Shown here one piece after another: positions 1 through 9,624 of a DNA stretch of 64,000 nucleotides (the stretch's first letter is position 1; each line of letters opens with the position of its first letter). This DNA comes from Leptotrichia trevisanii DSM 22070 (GTDB lineage Bacteria; Fusobacteriota; Fusobacteriia; Fusobacteriales; Leptotrichiaceae). The notes under the pieces are model-generated. The model made no database searches, was not told where the DNA came from, and saw only the letters and a program-made list of their open reading frames with translations. Location of the stretch: positions 1-64,000 of the forward strand of contig NZ_AXVL01000005.1 of NCBI RefSeq assembly GCF_000482505.1. Direction: 5' to 3'. The position numbers and the translations under genes are program-made.

Positions 1-358
<358 letters not shown>

Positions 359-512
359 ATATATTTTACATATATTTAATTTTCACCTTTGTCTTGACGA
401 GAATCTTGTTTTACAACAAGAGTTCTTGACTATTATTTATCTTTTACACATTATTGCTTCTTCTATTCTTATCTTAATTGTCCTGCGATACGATTTTGTA
501 TCGACAAGATAT

Positions 513-541
513 ATATTATCATAACTAAATTTATTTGTCAA
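513..541 (-). promoter_or_regulatory. rRNA operon promoter
   Basis: On the minus strand a perfect -35 TTGACA (536-541) is followed after 17 bp by -10 TAATAT (513-518), about 160 nt upstream of the mature 16S start. An A/T-rich stretch directly upstream of the -35 could serve as an UP element. The strength and position fit an rRNA promoter; the leader between it and the 16S gene holds no ORF. Confidence 0.8.
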
Positions 542-575
542 CTACTTTTTTTAAAAAAATTTGTGTTTTTTGTAG

Positions 576-1298
576 TTATAAAGGTTTCTTTACTGGTATT
601 CCTACTTTTCTAGGATATTTTATATTTGTTTTTTGAAGTTTTATAATCTCCAATATTATTCTTGTATCTTTGCTTTCTGGAAGATTAAATTCAAAAGTTT
701 TGTTTATTTTTACATTTAAAATCTTTAGAGCATTTTTCGATTCTTCTATTTCGTTTAGGTTTAATTTCTGCGGTAAAAATCGTCCATTTACCTTTATGAA
801 TGGAATCATATACTCCAGTATTATTCTTAAATTGGCTACCCCTCGGCAAAGAGCAACATCAAAACTTTCTCTTCTATCTTTTATTAATTCTTCTGCACGT
901 TCAAAACTTGTGGTTACATTCTGTAAATTTAATTCTTTTATTACTTCATTTATGAATTCTATTTTTTTCCTTACTGAATCTACTAATAGAAACTTATTTT
1001 TCGGGTAATAAAGGGCAAGTACAAGCCCAGGAAATCCAGCGCCTGTTCCCACATCTATAAAAGATTTTTCATCATTATTTATAACTTTTGTTAAAAGCAA
1101 GGAATCTATAAAATGTTTTTCCAGCATTCCTTTTTTCTCACGAATTGCTGTTAAATTCATAATTTGATTTTTATTATATAAAAGTTCTAAAAATTTCAGC
1201 ATTTGTGTAATTTTTTCGTCTGGCACTTTAATTTCTGATTTTGAAAGCAAGTTTAAGAAATATTCTCTTAAATCGGCTTCTTCGTTTATATTTTCCAC
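576..1298 (-). CDS. rsmG: 16S rRNA (guanine527-N7)-methyltransferase RsmG (GidB)
   Basis: RsmG uses S-adenosylmethionine to methylate N7 of G527 in 16S rRNA; loss in other bacteria gives low-level streptomycin resistance. The protein is 240 residues, the usual family length. The SAM-binding motif I (IDVGTGAGFPG) is at about residues 81-91, preceded by the typical KNQIMNLTAIR segment near 43-53. The ATG has a good upstream Shine-Dalgarno (GGAGAAA). It lies directly downstream of mnmG on the same strand, the classical gidA-gidB arrangement, and probably shares its transcript. Confidence 0.95.
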   Translation of the reverse strand: MENINEEADLREYFLNLLSKSEIKVPDEKITQMLKFLELLYNKNQIMNLTAIREKKGMLEKHFIDSLLLTKVINNDEKSFIDVGTGAGFPGLVLALYYPKNKFLLVDSVRKKIEFINEVIKELNLQNVTTSFERAEELIKDRRESFDVALCRGVANLRIILEYMIPFIKVNGRFLPQKLNLNEIEESKNALKILNVKINKTFEFNLPESKDTRIILEIIKLQKTNIKYPRKVGIPVKKPL

Positions 1299-1349
1299 TT
1301 TTTCTCCTTATGTTTCATTAATATATAAAAGTTTTTTTATAGCTAGATT

Positions 1350-3272
1350 TTATTTTAAGACTCCATCTAAATACATGAGCAGCACAGAAACATCTGCTGG
1401 CGTTACTCCAGACATTCTGGATGCCTGTCCTACATTATACGGTCTATTTTCTTTCAATCTTTGTTTTGCTTCTCTTGTAATTCCCTTCATATTGTCATAG
1501 TCAAAATTTTCAGGAATTTTTTTATCATCCAGTTTTTGCTGTTTTTCCATAATTTGAATAGCTTTGGCGATGTAGCCTTCATATTTTGTCTGAACTTCAA
1601 TTTGATATTCAGTTTCATCGTCAAAATTTAGATTTGGCACATTTTCAATGATTTCAGCGATATATTTTATATCTTGATATGTAACTTTTGGACGGCGTAA
1701 AATTTCCTTTAAAGTCGTTCCGCTTTTTAGGCTTTCACCGTATTTATCAAGAATTTCCATTAGTCTTTGATTACTGCTTCCAAGTTTTATATTTTCAAGG
1801 TTTTCTATTGTTTCCTTAACATTTTTTTTCTTTTCCTGTACAATATCATAATATTTTTTATCAAGAAGTCCAATTTTATAAGCCTTTTCAGAAAGTCTTA
1901 TATCAGCATTGTCTTCACGTAAGATAAGTCGAAATTCAGATCTTGCCGTAAACATTCTATATGGCTCAAACAATTCCTTATTTATTAAATCATCTATCAT
2001 TGTTCCAATGTACGAACTTTCTCTGTCTAAAATAAATGGCTCTTCTCCCTTAATTTTTAAAGCTGCATTAATTCCTGCAATAATTCCCTGTGCAGCCGCC
2101 TCTTCATAACCACTTGTACCATTTAGCTGCCCAGCCAGATAAAGTCCTTTTACTTTACGAGTTTCAAGAGTGTAGTCAAGTTCGCTAGGATCTACAATAT
2201 CATATTCCACAGCATATCCGTATCGCATTATATGGGCATTTTCGAGTCCATCAATTGTATTTACTATCTTCTGTTGCAAACTAGCGGGATAGCTTGTGGA
2301 AAGTCCACTTATGTAGACTTCTGCCGTGTCAAATCCTTCTGGCTCCAAAAACAGATGATGGCTGTCTTTATCATTAAATTTTACAACTTTATCTTCAATT
2401 GATGGACAGTATCTTGGTCCTGTGCTGCTTATACTTCCATTATACATTGGTGCTTTGTCCAAATTATCAAGTATTATTTTATGCGTTGTTTCATTTGTAC
2501 GTGTTAAATAGCAGGATAATTGAGGTTTTTCTAAAACTTCACTATTTGGAGTTCTCATTGAAAATTTTAATGGAATACCTGTTATTCCTGGCTGTTCTTC
2601 CAATTTTTCCAGATTTAATGTTCTGATATCAAGTCTAGGAGGTGTCCCTGTCTTGAATCTATCCATTTTAAATCCTAACGATTTCAGGGAAGCTGTCAAA
2701 TCGTCTGCTGATAACTCTCCCATTCTTCCACCTTTCACCCTTTTATCTCCAATGTATAAAAGCCCTCTTAAGAACGTTCCTGTTGCAAGTACAACTGCTT
2801 TTGCAAAAAACTCCATTCCTGTCTTAGTTCTTATCCCTTTTATAACTTTTTCAATTTTTTTAGAATTACTTTCTAAAATTTCAATTTCTTCAACAATTAA
2901 TTCTGTGACAATATCTTGAACAGTATCTAAATTTTGCTGATTTTCTATTGTTTTTTTCATTTCCCTTGCATAAATTTTTCTATCTGCCTGAGCTCTTAAC
3001 GAACGAACCGCTGGTCCTTTTTTTGTATTTAAAATTCTCATTTGTACAAAGCTTTTATCCATATTTCGTCCGATTTCTCCACCTAATGCGTCAACTTCCT
3101 TAGCCAGATGGCTTTTTGCAGGTCCTCCAACTGATGGGTTACAAGACATAACACCTATATTATCTAATGTTATTGTAAAAATTGCTGTATTCAACCCTAA
3201 TCTCGCCGATGCCAATGCCGCTTCAATTCCTGCGTGTCCAGCACCAACTATAATTACATCATAATTTCTCAT
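1350..3272 (-). CDS. mnmG: tRNA uridine-5-carboxymethylaminomethyl(34) synthesis enzyme MnmG (GidA)
   Basis: MnmG is the FAD-binding partner of MnmE and modifies U34 of several tRNAs. The N-terminus carries the dinucleotide-binding motif ([14 protein letters not shown]), followed by the family signatures [13 protein letters not shown] and [10 protein letters not shown]; the C-terminal helical domain ends near [14 protein letters not shown]. The frame stays open to a TTG at 3347, but homologues begin with the dinucleotide fold, so the ATG at 3272 is preferred (640 residues). That ATG lacks a clear Shine-Dalgarno. A strong one (AAAGGAG, 3332-3338) lies upstream, followed at once by ATG-TAA (3325-3330), so start control may be unusual. 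Confidence 0.94.
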   Translation of the reverse strand: MRNYDVIIVGAGHAGIEAALASARLGLNTAIFTITLDNIGVMSCNPSVGGPAKSHLAKEVDALGGEIGRNMDKSFVQMRILNTKKGPAVRSLRAQADRKIYAREMKKTIENQQNLDTVQDIVTELIVEEIEILESNSKKIEKVIKGIRTKTGMEFFAKAVVLATGTFLRGLLYIGDKRVKGGRMGELSADDLTASLKSLGFKMDRFKTGTPPRLDIRTLNLEKLEEQPGITGIPLKFSMRTPNSEVLEKPQLSCYLTRTNETTHKIILDNLDKAPMYNGSISSTGPRYCPSIEDKVVKFNDKDSHHLFLEPEGFDTAEVYISGLSTSYPASLQQKIVNTIDGLENAHIMRYGYAVEYDIVDPSELDYTLETRKVKGLYLAGQLNGTSGYEEAAAQGIIAGINAALKIKGEEPFILDRESSYIGTMIDDLINKELFEPYRMFTARSEFRLILREDNADIRLSEKAYKIGLLDKKYYDIVQEKKKNVKETIENLENIKLGSSNQRLMEILDKYGESLKSGTTLKEILRRPKVTYQDIKYIAEIIENVPNLNFDDETEYQIEVQTKYEGYIAKAIQIMEKQQKLDDKKIPENFDYDNMKGITREAKQRLKENRPYNVGQASRMSGVTPADVSVLLMYLDGVLK

Positions 3273-3411
3273 TTTATTTATAAATTGTAATTTTTTATTC
3301 TCAAAATAATACTTTGACTTAAAATTACATTCTCCTTTCAATTCCAATTCTTTTTATAAATCAATTATATATTAATATTTTGTTTTTTTCAATAAAGTAT
3401 TTTTCAAAAAA

Positions 3412-3435
3412 GAAAAAACGAGTTATTCAACTCGT
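3412..3435 (-). terminator. Rho-independent terminator of ssrA
   Basis: On the minus strand ACGAGTT (3429-3435 complement) pairs with AACTCGT (3418-3424) across a 4-nt loop, and a run of six T follows. It sits about 40 nt beyond the tmRNA 3' end. Confidence 0.8.
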
Positions 3436-3473
3436 TCTCAATTATTTAATAATTACATTTTTAATTTTTGTTT

Positions 3474-3812
3474 TGGTGGAAATGACGGGAATCGAACCCG
3501 TGTCCAAAATAGAAAGTTCTTACTATCTTCTACAAGTTTAGTCTATTTAACGCTTTAACCGTTAGATATTAAACAGACAAAAGTCTAAAGGCGAGATTAT
3601 AAGATTTCCTCAAATGACATAATCATACATTTGAGTAAGCCATTAAAAATGACATCATCTAATGGGAAAATGGCGTTCCCAAAAGAGATGAGCCGCTATC
3701 TTAGGCAGCTAATGCGTAATTATCGTTTCCGATTATTTTTAAGTTGGATTTTAAAGCTCCCGCTTACTTGCCAATAATAATCTTTTTATCCTGTCGAAAC
3801 CAAAACATTCCC
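3474..3812 (-). ncRNA. ssrA: transfer-messenger RNA (tmRNA)
   Basis: tmRNA rescues stalled ribosomes and tags the unfinished protein. The 5' end GGGAATG pairs with CATTTCC next to the 3' ACCA, forming a 7-bp acceptor stem; the T arm with GGTTCGAATCC-type sequence is at the 3' end. The tag frame is at 3701-3730 and encodes GNDNYALAA followed by TAA, with GGA as resume codon, assigned by aligning the UAAUCG context with the E. coli UAGUCG. The gene is one-piece, about 339 nt, and is followed by a terminator. Confidence 0.95.
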
Positions 3813-3888
3813 TTAATTATTCACTTTTTAACTTTCAAGTCATTCTATCATAAAAACATTTATTTTTCAACAGCAATTTTAAATTTTT

Positions 3889-4404
3889 TTAATGTTTTGG
3901 TGCAAAAAGGCTTATTACACCATAAGATGCTAAAGTCATTATTACTGCGGCTATTATTACTCCCAGCACAATATAAAAAAACGATTTTTTTCTCTCGAAC
4001 TGAAGCAATGCCGCAATTAATGCACCTGTCCAGGCACCTGTTCCTGGAAACGGAATTGCTACAAACAGCATCAAACCAATAAATTCTCCTGTTGCAAGCC
4101 CTTCACTTCGCTTTTTTGCACGATTTTCTATTTTTTCAATAAATTTTACCATAATATTATGTTTTTTCATAAATTCAAAGGCTTTTACTGAAAACAGCAG
4201 AATAAATGGTACAGGAAGCATATTTCCAATAATCGAAACAATCATATTCAAATACCAAGGTAAGCCAATAGCCGCTCCAATCGGTATTGCACCACGAAGC
4301 TCAATTATAGGCAGCATTGATATAAGAAATATTCCAATCACTTTGTTTAAAAGTGGAGCTCCAATCAAAGTTACCTTTACAAAATTTTTAAAAGATTCCA
4401 TCAT
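3889..4404 (-). CDS. small multi-drug export family membrane protein
   Basis: This 171-residue integral membrane protein matches the pattern of the 'putative small multi-drug export' family (PF06695): a first membrane helix followed by LPIIELRGAIPIGAA (about residues 31-45), then a central loop with the conserved FPGTGAWTGALIAA segment (about 118-131) and a last helix near the C-terminus. Four to five membrane segments are predicted by eye. Despite the family name, a transport role has little direct support. The start could also be the second Met. It stands alone between ssrA and a methyltransferase gene. Confidence 0.8.
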   Translation of the reverse strand: MMESFKNFVKVTLIGAPLLNKVIGIFLISMLPIIELRGAIPIGAAIGLPWYLNMIVSIIGNMLPVPFILLFSVKAFEFMKKHNIMVKFIEKIENRAKKRSEGLATGEFIGLMLFVAIPFPGTGAWTGALIAALLQFERKKSFFYIVLGVIIAAVIMTLASYGVISLFAPKH

Positions 4405-4572
4405 TTTTATTTTTTACTTTATAATAATTACATTCATTAATTATTACAAATTTCTCCTTTATTGTTTATTTACGTTGTTTCAAGAGAACGTATACTCTAT
4501 TTTTTTATTTGAAATTCTATCTAATTCTTACAAAAATTCATAAATTTACAACATATTTCCAACTAAATTTAA

Positions 4573-5295
4573 TTATTTTTTTGTAATCACTAATATTAAG
4601 GGCTGTGATTTTTCCAAAACAAACTCAGACTCATTAAAGCCGCCAAATATTTTTACATTGCTCATGCCTAACTGTTCAAAAAATTTCATAAAATCAAAAT
4701 AATTGACATTTGTTAAAATTTCCTCATTTTCAAATTTATCATCCAAAATAGTTTTGAAAATCACATTATTATCAGAATTTTTGTAATAATAACGTTCAAA
4801 TTTCACATTTTCATTTTCAATCAATGGTAAATTTCCCAAAAAATCAGATTCAGATTTTTGATTTTCAAAAAACTTATAAAAATTTATTAGCTGAATAATG
4901 AGTTTCCCATTATTTTCAAGCTGAGAATAAGCCTTTTGTAAAAATAAAAAAATCTCATCTTTACTATTTAAATGCGGTAATGTATTTCCAACATTTATTA
5001 TTGTGTCAAATTTTTCAAATTCATCAATTCTCATCATATCCAAATTTTTTACATCAACATTTTTTTCTCTAGCCTGCTCAATCAATTTTTCATTTATATC
5101 AATGGAAATTACATCATATCCTTCATTTTTCAGAAATTTTGACAAATTGCCTGTTGCAGCTCCCACATCAAGCACTTTTTTTCCTGTAATATATTTTTGA
5201 AAAAAATTCTTCTGAACATCTGAAAGTGAAAAGATAAAATCGTATTTTTCTGCGATTGTATCATAAAATTTCTTCATATTTTCTTTATTTTCCAT
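4573..5295 (-). CDS. class I SAM-dependent methyltransferase
   Basis: The 240-residue protein has a Rossmann-fold methyltransferase core: motif I VLDVGAATGNLSKF (about residues 41-54), the acidic motif II end SIDINEKLIEQA (about 63-74), and a post-motif INVGNTLPHL. The substrate cannot be told from sequence; relatives act on small molecules, lipids or rRNA. It is a single gene with its own start (GGAGAAAATATG context) and no obvious operon partner. Confidence 0.8.
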   Translation of the reverse strand: MENKENMKKFYDTIAEKYDFIFSLSDVQKNFFQKYITGKKVLDVGAATGNLSKFLKNEGYDVISIDINEKLIEQAREKNVDVKNLDMMRIDEFEKFDTIINVGNTLPHLNSKDEIFLFLQKAYSQLENNGKLIIQLINFYKFFENQKSESDFLGNLPLIENENVKFERYYYKNSDNNVIFKTILDDKFENEEILTNVNYFDFMKFFEQLGMSNVKIFGGFNESEFVLEKSQPLILVITKK

Positions 5296-5511
5296 ATTTT
5301 CTCCAAATTTTAAATTTTTTTGAATTTTATACTATTTCCTAGTTAAATAGTAAAAAACAGTTAAAACCATTTTTTACAAGATTTAGTGTAAATATATAAA
5401 ATTTAATTTCCATTTTTTTAATAGAGGTTTAGTATTAATGATAAAGTCATAATTTTAAATTATTATATCATAAATTTTAGAAAATAAGAATTAAATTTGT
5501 AAAAAACAACA

Positions 5512-5542
5512 GAAAAAAGAAAACCGACTATTTCTAGCCGAT
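5512..5542 (-). terminator. Rho-independent terminator of gap
   Basis: On the minus strand CGGCTA-GAAA-TAGTCG forms a hairpin with one G-U pair, followed by a T-rich tract (TTTTCTTTTTT). It lies about 40 nt downstream of the gap stop codon. Confidence 0.75.
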
Positions 5543-5580
5543 TTTCAAAGTTAATTTTTAAGATTTCTGTTTAAAATCAA

Positions 5581-6594
5581 TTATTTAGCAATTTTGCTTG
5601 CGAAGTATCCTAAAGTTCTGATTAATTGAGCTGTATAAGACATTTCGTTGTCATACCAAGATACTGTTTTAACTAATTGAGTATCTCCGTTTTGAACAAT
5701 TTTAGTTTGTGTTGCATCAAATAATGATCCAAAGTGGATTCCAACTATGTCAGAAGATACTAATTGTTCTTCAGTGTATCCGAATGATTCAGTTGCTGCT
5801 GCTTTCATAGCTGCATTTACTTCTTCTACAGTTACTTTTTTCTCTAAGATAGATACTAATTCAGTTAATGAACCAGTTGGAACAGGTACTCTTTGAGCAG
5901 CTCCATCTAATTTTCCGTTTAATTCAGGTACTACTAATCCAATTGCTTTTGCAGCTCCTGTTGAGTTAGGAACGATATTTACAGCTGCAGCTCTTGCTCT
6001 TCTTAAGTCACCTTTTCTGTGAGGTGCATCCAAAGTATTTTGATCTCCAGTGTAAGCATGGATAGTTGTCATTGTACCAGTTACAACACCAAAGTTATCG
6101 TTTAATGCTTTAGCCATTGGTGCTAAACAGTTAGTTGTACAAGAAGCTCCTGAAATAACTGTTTCAGTTCCATCTAAGATTTCGTGGTTTACGTTGTAAA
6201 CTACAGTTTTAACATCGCTTCCACCAGGTGCAGTAATAACTACTTTTTTAGCTCCTGCTTTAACGTGTAATTCTGCTTTATCTTTTGTAGCAAAGAATCC
6301 TGTAGCTTCTAATACTACGTCAACACCTAATTCTCCCCAAGGTAATTCTTCAGGATTAGCTTTTGAGAAAACTTTAATTTCTTTTCCGTTTACTACGAAA
6401 GCTCCTTCTTTAACTTCGATAGTTCCATTGAATCTTCCTTGAGATGAATCATATTTGAACAAATGTGCTAACATTTTAGCATCTGTTAAATCATTAATTG
6501 CCACTACTTCAAATTTGTCTGTTTGTTCAGCCATTAATCTTAATGCTAGTCTTCCGATTCTTCCAAATCCATTAATTGCTACTTTAATTGCCAT
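5581..6594 (-). CDS. gap: glyceraldehyde-3-phosphate dehydrogenase, type I
   Basis: GAPDH converts glyceraldehyde 3-phosphate to 1,3-bisphosphoglycerate with NAD in glycolysis. The 337-residue protein starts with the NAD motif [16 protein letters not shown]. The catalytic cysteine is Cys152 in [11 protein letters not shown], and the C-terminal [12 protein letters not shown] is also typical. The Shine-Dalgarno is near perfect (AGGAGGT) and the promoter is strong. Codon use (GCT, GGT, TTA, AAA) is more even than in neighbours, as expected for a highly expressed gene. Confidence 0.98.
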   Translation of the reverse strand: MAIKVAINGFGRIGRLALRLMAEQTDKFEVVAINDLTDAKMLAHLFKYDSSQGRFNGTIEVKEGAFVVNGKEIKVFSKANPEELPWGELGVDVVLEATGFFATKDKAELHVKAGAKKVVITAPGGSDVKTVVYNVNHEILDGTETVISGASCTTNCLAPMAKALNDNFGVVTGTMTTIHAYTGDQNTLDAPHRKGDLRRARAAAVNIVPNSTGAAKAIGLVVPELNGKLDGAAQRVPVPTGSLTELVSILEKKVTVEEVNAAMKAAATESFGYTEEQLVSSDIVGIHFGSLFDATQTKIVQNGDTQLVKTVSWYDNEMSYTAQLIRTLGYFASKIAK

Positions 6595-6603
6595 TTCAAT
6601 AAT

Positions 6604-6682
6604 ACCTCCTAAAAAATTTTAATATACATTAATATATTATTCCTTACAATTTGAGTATACCACATTTTTTTTGAATTTTCAA
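6604..6682 (-). promoter_or_regulatory. gap promoter and ribosome binding site
   Basis: On the minus strand -35 TTGAAA (6677-6682) and -10 TATACT (6654-6659) are separated by 17 bp. The ribosome binding site AGGAGGT is at 6604-6610, ten bases before the ATG. The combination suggests constitutive high expression. Confidence 0.75.
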
Positions 6683-6751
6683 CAGTCATAAATTAATAAA
6701 ATTTTATATTGTGATTATTAAAAAATTATATAAGTTTTATATTTTCTAAAC

Positions 6752-6780
6752 AAAAAAACTGCCGAAAAAATCAGCAGTTA
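6752..6780 (-). terminator. Rho-independent terminator of tRNA-Gln
   Basis: AACTGC and GCAGTT arms enclose an 11-nt loop and are followed on the minus strand by seven T. It begins about 25 nt after the tRNA CCA end. Confidence 0.75.
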
Positions 6781-6805
6781 TATATCACACAATTTATTTT
6801 CAAAA

Positions 6806-6880
6806 TGGCTGGGCTGAATGGATTCGAACCATTGCATGCTGGAGTCAAAGTCCAGTGCCTTACCGCTTGGCGACAGCCCA
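6806..6880 (-). tRNA. tRNA-Gln (anticodon TTG)
   Basis: A complete 75-nt cloverleaf reads on the minus strand: acceptor TGGGCTG/CAGCCCA, anticodon stem CTGGA/TCCAG with loop CTTTGAC (anticodon TTG, decoding CAA), T loop GGTTCGAATCC, and an encoded CCA end. It has its own promoter and terminator. Confidence 0.96.
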
Positions 6881-6904
6881 ACAATATTTCCTAAGACAAG
6901 AATT

Positions 6905-6933
6905 ATTATACAAAAAAATTTCTATTTTGTCAA
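6905..6933 (-). promoter_or_regulatory. tRNA-Gln promoter
   Basis: On the minus strand a perfect -35 TTGACA (6928-6933) and perfect -10 TATAAT (6905-6910) are separated by 17 bp, about 25 nt upstream of the tRNA. Confidence 0.85.
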
Positions 6934-7032
6934 CACTTTATTTTACAATTTTCAAAATAATTTTAAAGGGTGTATTGTATAATTAAGTGTAATACCTAAA
7001 ATATATTAAGGAAATATAGTAAAAATGTAAAT

Positions 7033-7070
7033 AAGATACTGCCCTATAAATTATAATAAAACAGTATCTT
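7033..7070. terminator. inverted repeat, possible terminator
   Basis: AAGATACTG (7033-7041) and CAGTATCTT (7062-7070) form a 9-bp stem around a 20-nt AT-rich loop. It lies in the ~265-bp gap (6934-7197) between the tRNA-Gln promoter and the secreted-protein genes, where I see no gene. It could terminate transcription from the secreted-protein genes; the following T tract is weak. A second imperfect repeat follows at about 7077-7112. Confidence 0.4.
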
Positions 7071-7197
7071 TTACTTAAAAGATTTTTTAAATGTAACATA
7101 AAAATCTTTTTACCTTTAATCTATTTGATTTTATTCACTTAATAAAAAAAGTATGAATACAGTTTAATTATCTTAAATTTTAAAGCTACTTTATTTT

Positions 7198-7893
7198 TTA
7201 TTTAATACCCTTCATTGTTTTTTCTAAACTATCTACTTCCCATTTTCCATTTACTTTTTTCAATGTTGCTGGTACATTTTCAATTATAACCTCTTCTTCT
7301 GTAATCTTTTTGGCTTCTGCTTCAAACATTTTTATTCTTTTTGTTATTGCGATACTGTAGTAATTTCGTTTTAATGGCTCATTTCCTTTATTTTTCATAA
7401 CTTTTTCCAATTCGCTTACACTGCTGAATTTAGCTTTTTCCATAATCTGTCTTTCTGTTTCCTCATCTAGATCCAGCATATCTGGAACATCTTTCAAATT
7501 TTTAGACTTTATGTCATAAATTACTTCCACTTCATCATCAGAAACATAATCTATTTGTTTTACATCAAATCTTAGTGGTGTTTCCCTTGCTGTAATTCTT
7601 GAAATTGATCTTATGTATTTATCTACAATTTCGTGTTTTAGTGCATTACTTATAATATAATCTTTTTTAAACAGTCTATTGTAAGTTTCCTTTTCCAATT
7701 TTTTTTCATTATCCTGTATTCCAGCGTTTACAATTGTGAAAAAAAACGATTGTAATCTGCTTATAAGTGCTTTTTTTATTTCCATATTTTCATCTTCCAC
7801 TGTTCTTGCCGGCACACTTTGCTGTGCTTGATTATTTGCTGAAAAAGTATTTCCCATAACTACCAGCATAATCAAAAATAATATTTTTTTCAT
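7198..7893 (-). CDS. secreted protein, tandem paralogue 3 (unknown function)
   Basis: This 231-residue protein has an N-terminal signal peptide (MKKILFLIMLVVMGNTFSA, predicted cleavage after residue 19) and is one of three consecutive paralogues. The shared features are the signal peptide, a central segment with V-x-Y-(I/V)-S-x-(D/N)-E-V-(E/Q)-V, a K-N-K-G-N-(D/E)-x-L/I-K-(R/K) motif, and a C-terminal L-x-K-V-N-G-(K/R)-W-x-V strand pair. The end resembles NTF2-like/DUF4878-type secreted proteins, but I cannot assign a family. It is probably periplasmic. Confidence 0.75.
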   Translation of the reverse strand: MKKILFLIMLVVMGNTFSANNQAQQSVPARTVEDENMEIKKALISRLQSFFFTIVNAGIQDNEKKLEKETYNRLFKKDYIISNALKHEIVDKYIRSISRITARETPLRFDVKQIDYVSDDEVEVIYDIKSKNLKDVPDMLDLDEETERQIMEKAKFSSVSELEKVMKNKGNEPLKRNYYSIAITKRIKMFEAEAKKITEEEVIIENVPATLKKVNGKWEVDSLEKTMKGIK

Positions 7894-7933
7894 CCTTATT
7901 CTCCTTATTTTTTTATTTATTTCTGTTAAATTT

Positions 7934-8614
7934 CTAATTGTCTGTATCTTGAACTTGCCATTTACCGTTTACTTTTTTAAGTGTAGCCGGTATATCTTCC
8001 ACCAAAACCTGTTCATCTTTAAGTTCATGGATATTTTGATTAATAATTTTTGCCATTTCCTCCATTGTTATATTATAAAATTTACGTTTTATTTCATCAT
8101 TTCCTTTATTTTTTAAAATACTTTCCATTTTATTCATACTGTATCCCATTCTTTTTAAAACTCTTTCTCCCAAAATCTCCTCTTTACCGCTTATACTCAA
8201 AATATTTTCTGTATTTTTTGCTTTTGTATCATATAAAATTTCAACTTCATTTTCTGAAACACGATTGACTTTTTTCATTACAATTTTAAGATCCAATCCT
8301 TTTAAGGACAAGTCTATCAAAGTTTTCAAAAATTTTTGTGCCATTTCTTTTTTCAAAGATTCACTGATATTATAATCTTCGTTAAATAAGCTCTCATATG
8401 CTATTTTTTTTAATTCTTCACTTTTGGAAAGCTCTGCCTTTATAGAATCATTTATCGGCTGTTCCACATCATTTTTTATTGCTCTTTCAAATTCTCTTTT
8501 CTCACTTTCCGACACTTGACTTACCATTCCAGTATTTTTGCTACTTCGTGATGTAGGTGCTGTAAAGCTGTTTCCTGCTATCACCAGCATAATTAAAAAC
8601 AATATTTTTCTCAT
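7934..8614 (-). CDS. secreted protein, tandem paralogue 2 (unknown function)
   Basis: The 226-residue paralogue has signal peptide MRKILFLIMLVIAGNSFTA. It carries the shared motif NRVSENEVEILYD (about residues 117-129), then NKGNDEIKRKFYNI, and ends in ATLKKVNGKWQVQD. Spacing to its neighbours is 40-75 nt and each copy has its own Shine-Dalgarno, so the three are probably co-transcribed. Divergence between copies is considerable in the first half and low at the signal peptide and C-terminus. Confidence 0.75.
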   Translation of the reverse strand: MRKILFLIMLVIAGNSFTAPTSRSSKNTGMVSQVSESEKREFERAIKNDVEQPINDSIKAELSKSEELKKIAYESLFNEDYNISESLKKEMAQKFLKTLIDLSLKGLDLKIVMKKVNRVSENEVEILYDTKAKNTENILSISGKEEILGERVLKRMGYSMNKMESILKNKGNDEIKRKFYNITMEEMAKIINQNIHELKDEQVLVEDIPATLKKVNGKWQVQDTDN

Positions 8615-8688
8615 AAGATCTCCTCCATTTTATATTTATTTTTATTTCCACTAAAATTATAACCTAATTTTTAATTAAAACCTTTTAA

Positions 8689-9378
8689 TTATTGATTTAA
8701 ATCCACTTGCCACCTTCCATTCACTTTTTTAACTGTAACCGATATATCTTCTACCAAATTTTCTTCCTCTTTTGTCTTTCTTATTTCTTCATTAAGGAAA
8801 TTTACCACTTCTTCCAGCATTACATAATAATATTTTTTCTTTAATTCTTCATTTCCTTTGTTTCTCATGATCTTTTCTGCTGCATCCATATCTTTGAGTC
8901 CTATCTTTGTCAAAAATTGTCTTTCCATCTTTTCATCAAAGTCCAGCAAATCCCAAACTTTGTCTAAATTTTTCACTTTCATATCACAATTTACCTGAAC
9001 TTCATCTTGAGAAATATAATTAATTTTTTTAACTGCAATTCTTGGTTTCATTCCATTGATTACAATTTTTATTATTTCATCTGTATATTTTTTCCCGATT
9101 TCCTTTCTCGCAGCATCGCTTATAACGTATTCCTTTGGAAACAGGCTGTCTATCGGAATTTTTGAAGACTGCTTATTAATTTCTGTTAGCATAGCATTCC
9201 TAACTGTGTTCATAAATGGCTGCATTCCAACTTGAACAGCATTTTCAATCTCCTTTTTCTCACTTTCCGATATTCTACTTGTTGTTGTAGTTCTCATACT
9301 TCTACCCTTTTGTGTTTTTGGTGCTGCAAATGTGTTTCCCATTACTGCCAGCATTAATACAAATAATAATTTTTTCAT
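8689..9378 (-). CDS. secreted protein, tandem paralogue 1 (unknown function)
   Basis: First in transcription order of the three paralogues; 229 residues with signal peptide MKKLLFVLMLAVMGNTFAA. A low-complexity Ser/Thr/Arg stretch follows the predicted cleavage site. The core motif is NYISQDEVQVNCD and the end is TVKKVNGRWQVDLNQ. No catalytic residues are evident. Function is unknown; a binding or envelope role is only a guess. Confidence 0.75.
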   Translation of the reverse strand: MKKLLFVLMLAVMGNTFAAPKTQKGRSMRTTTTSRISESEKKEIENAVQVGMQPFMNTVRNAMLTEINKQSSKIPIDSLFPKEYVISDAARKEIGKKYTDEIIKIVINGMKPRIAVKKINYISQDEVQVNCDMKVKNLDKVWDLLDFDEKMERQFLTKIGLKDMDAAEKIMRNKGNEELKKKYYYVMLEEVVNFLNEEIRKTKEEENLVEDISVTVKKVNGRWQVDLNQ

Positions 9379-9462
9379 AAACTCTCCTCGCTATATCTTT
9401 TAGTTACCTTATAGAAAGTATAACATATTTTTTTAAAATATTAAAATTTATTATTTTTTTTA

Positions 9463-9508
9463 AATAAAAAACATGATTATCAAACTTTTCAGTTTTTTTA
9501 ATCATGTT
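9463..9508 (-). terminator. terminator downstream of the helical-repeat gene
   Basis: A perfect 10-bp outer stem (AACATGATTA near 9469-9479 with TAATCATGTT at 9499-9508) encloses an inner AAACT/AGTTT stem. On the minus strand a run of T follows, so it fits a terminator for the gene ending at 9625. Confidence 0.65.
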
Positions 9509-9624
9509 ATGTTAGTTTTTACTATTTTATTAAATATTTTTCTTATTCTTTTGATTTCCATTTTTTTCCAAAATAATATCCTTTTTAGTAATTTCATAAG
9601 ACGGATTCTCTTTCAATTCCTTCT

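Noticed and set aside
3744-4082. 112-residue plus-strand frame across tmRNA and the export-protein gene
   Set aside because: It overlaps the tmRNA 5' part and the antisense of a clear membrane-protein gene; composition is that of a shadow frame.
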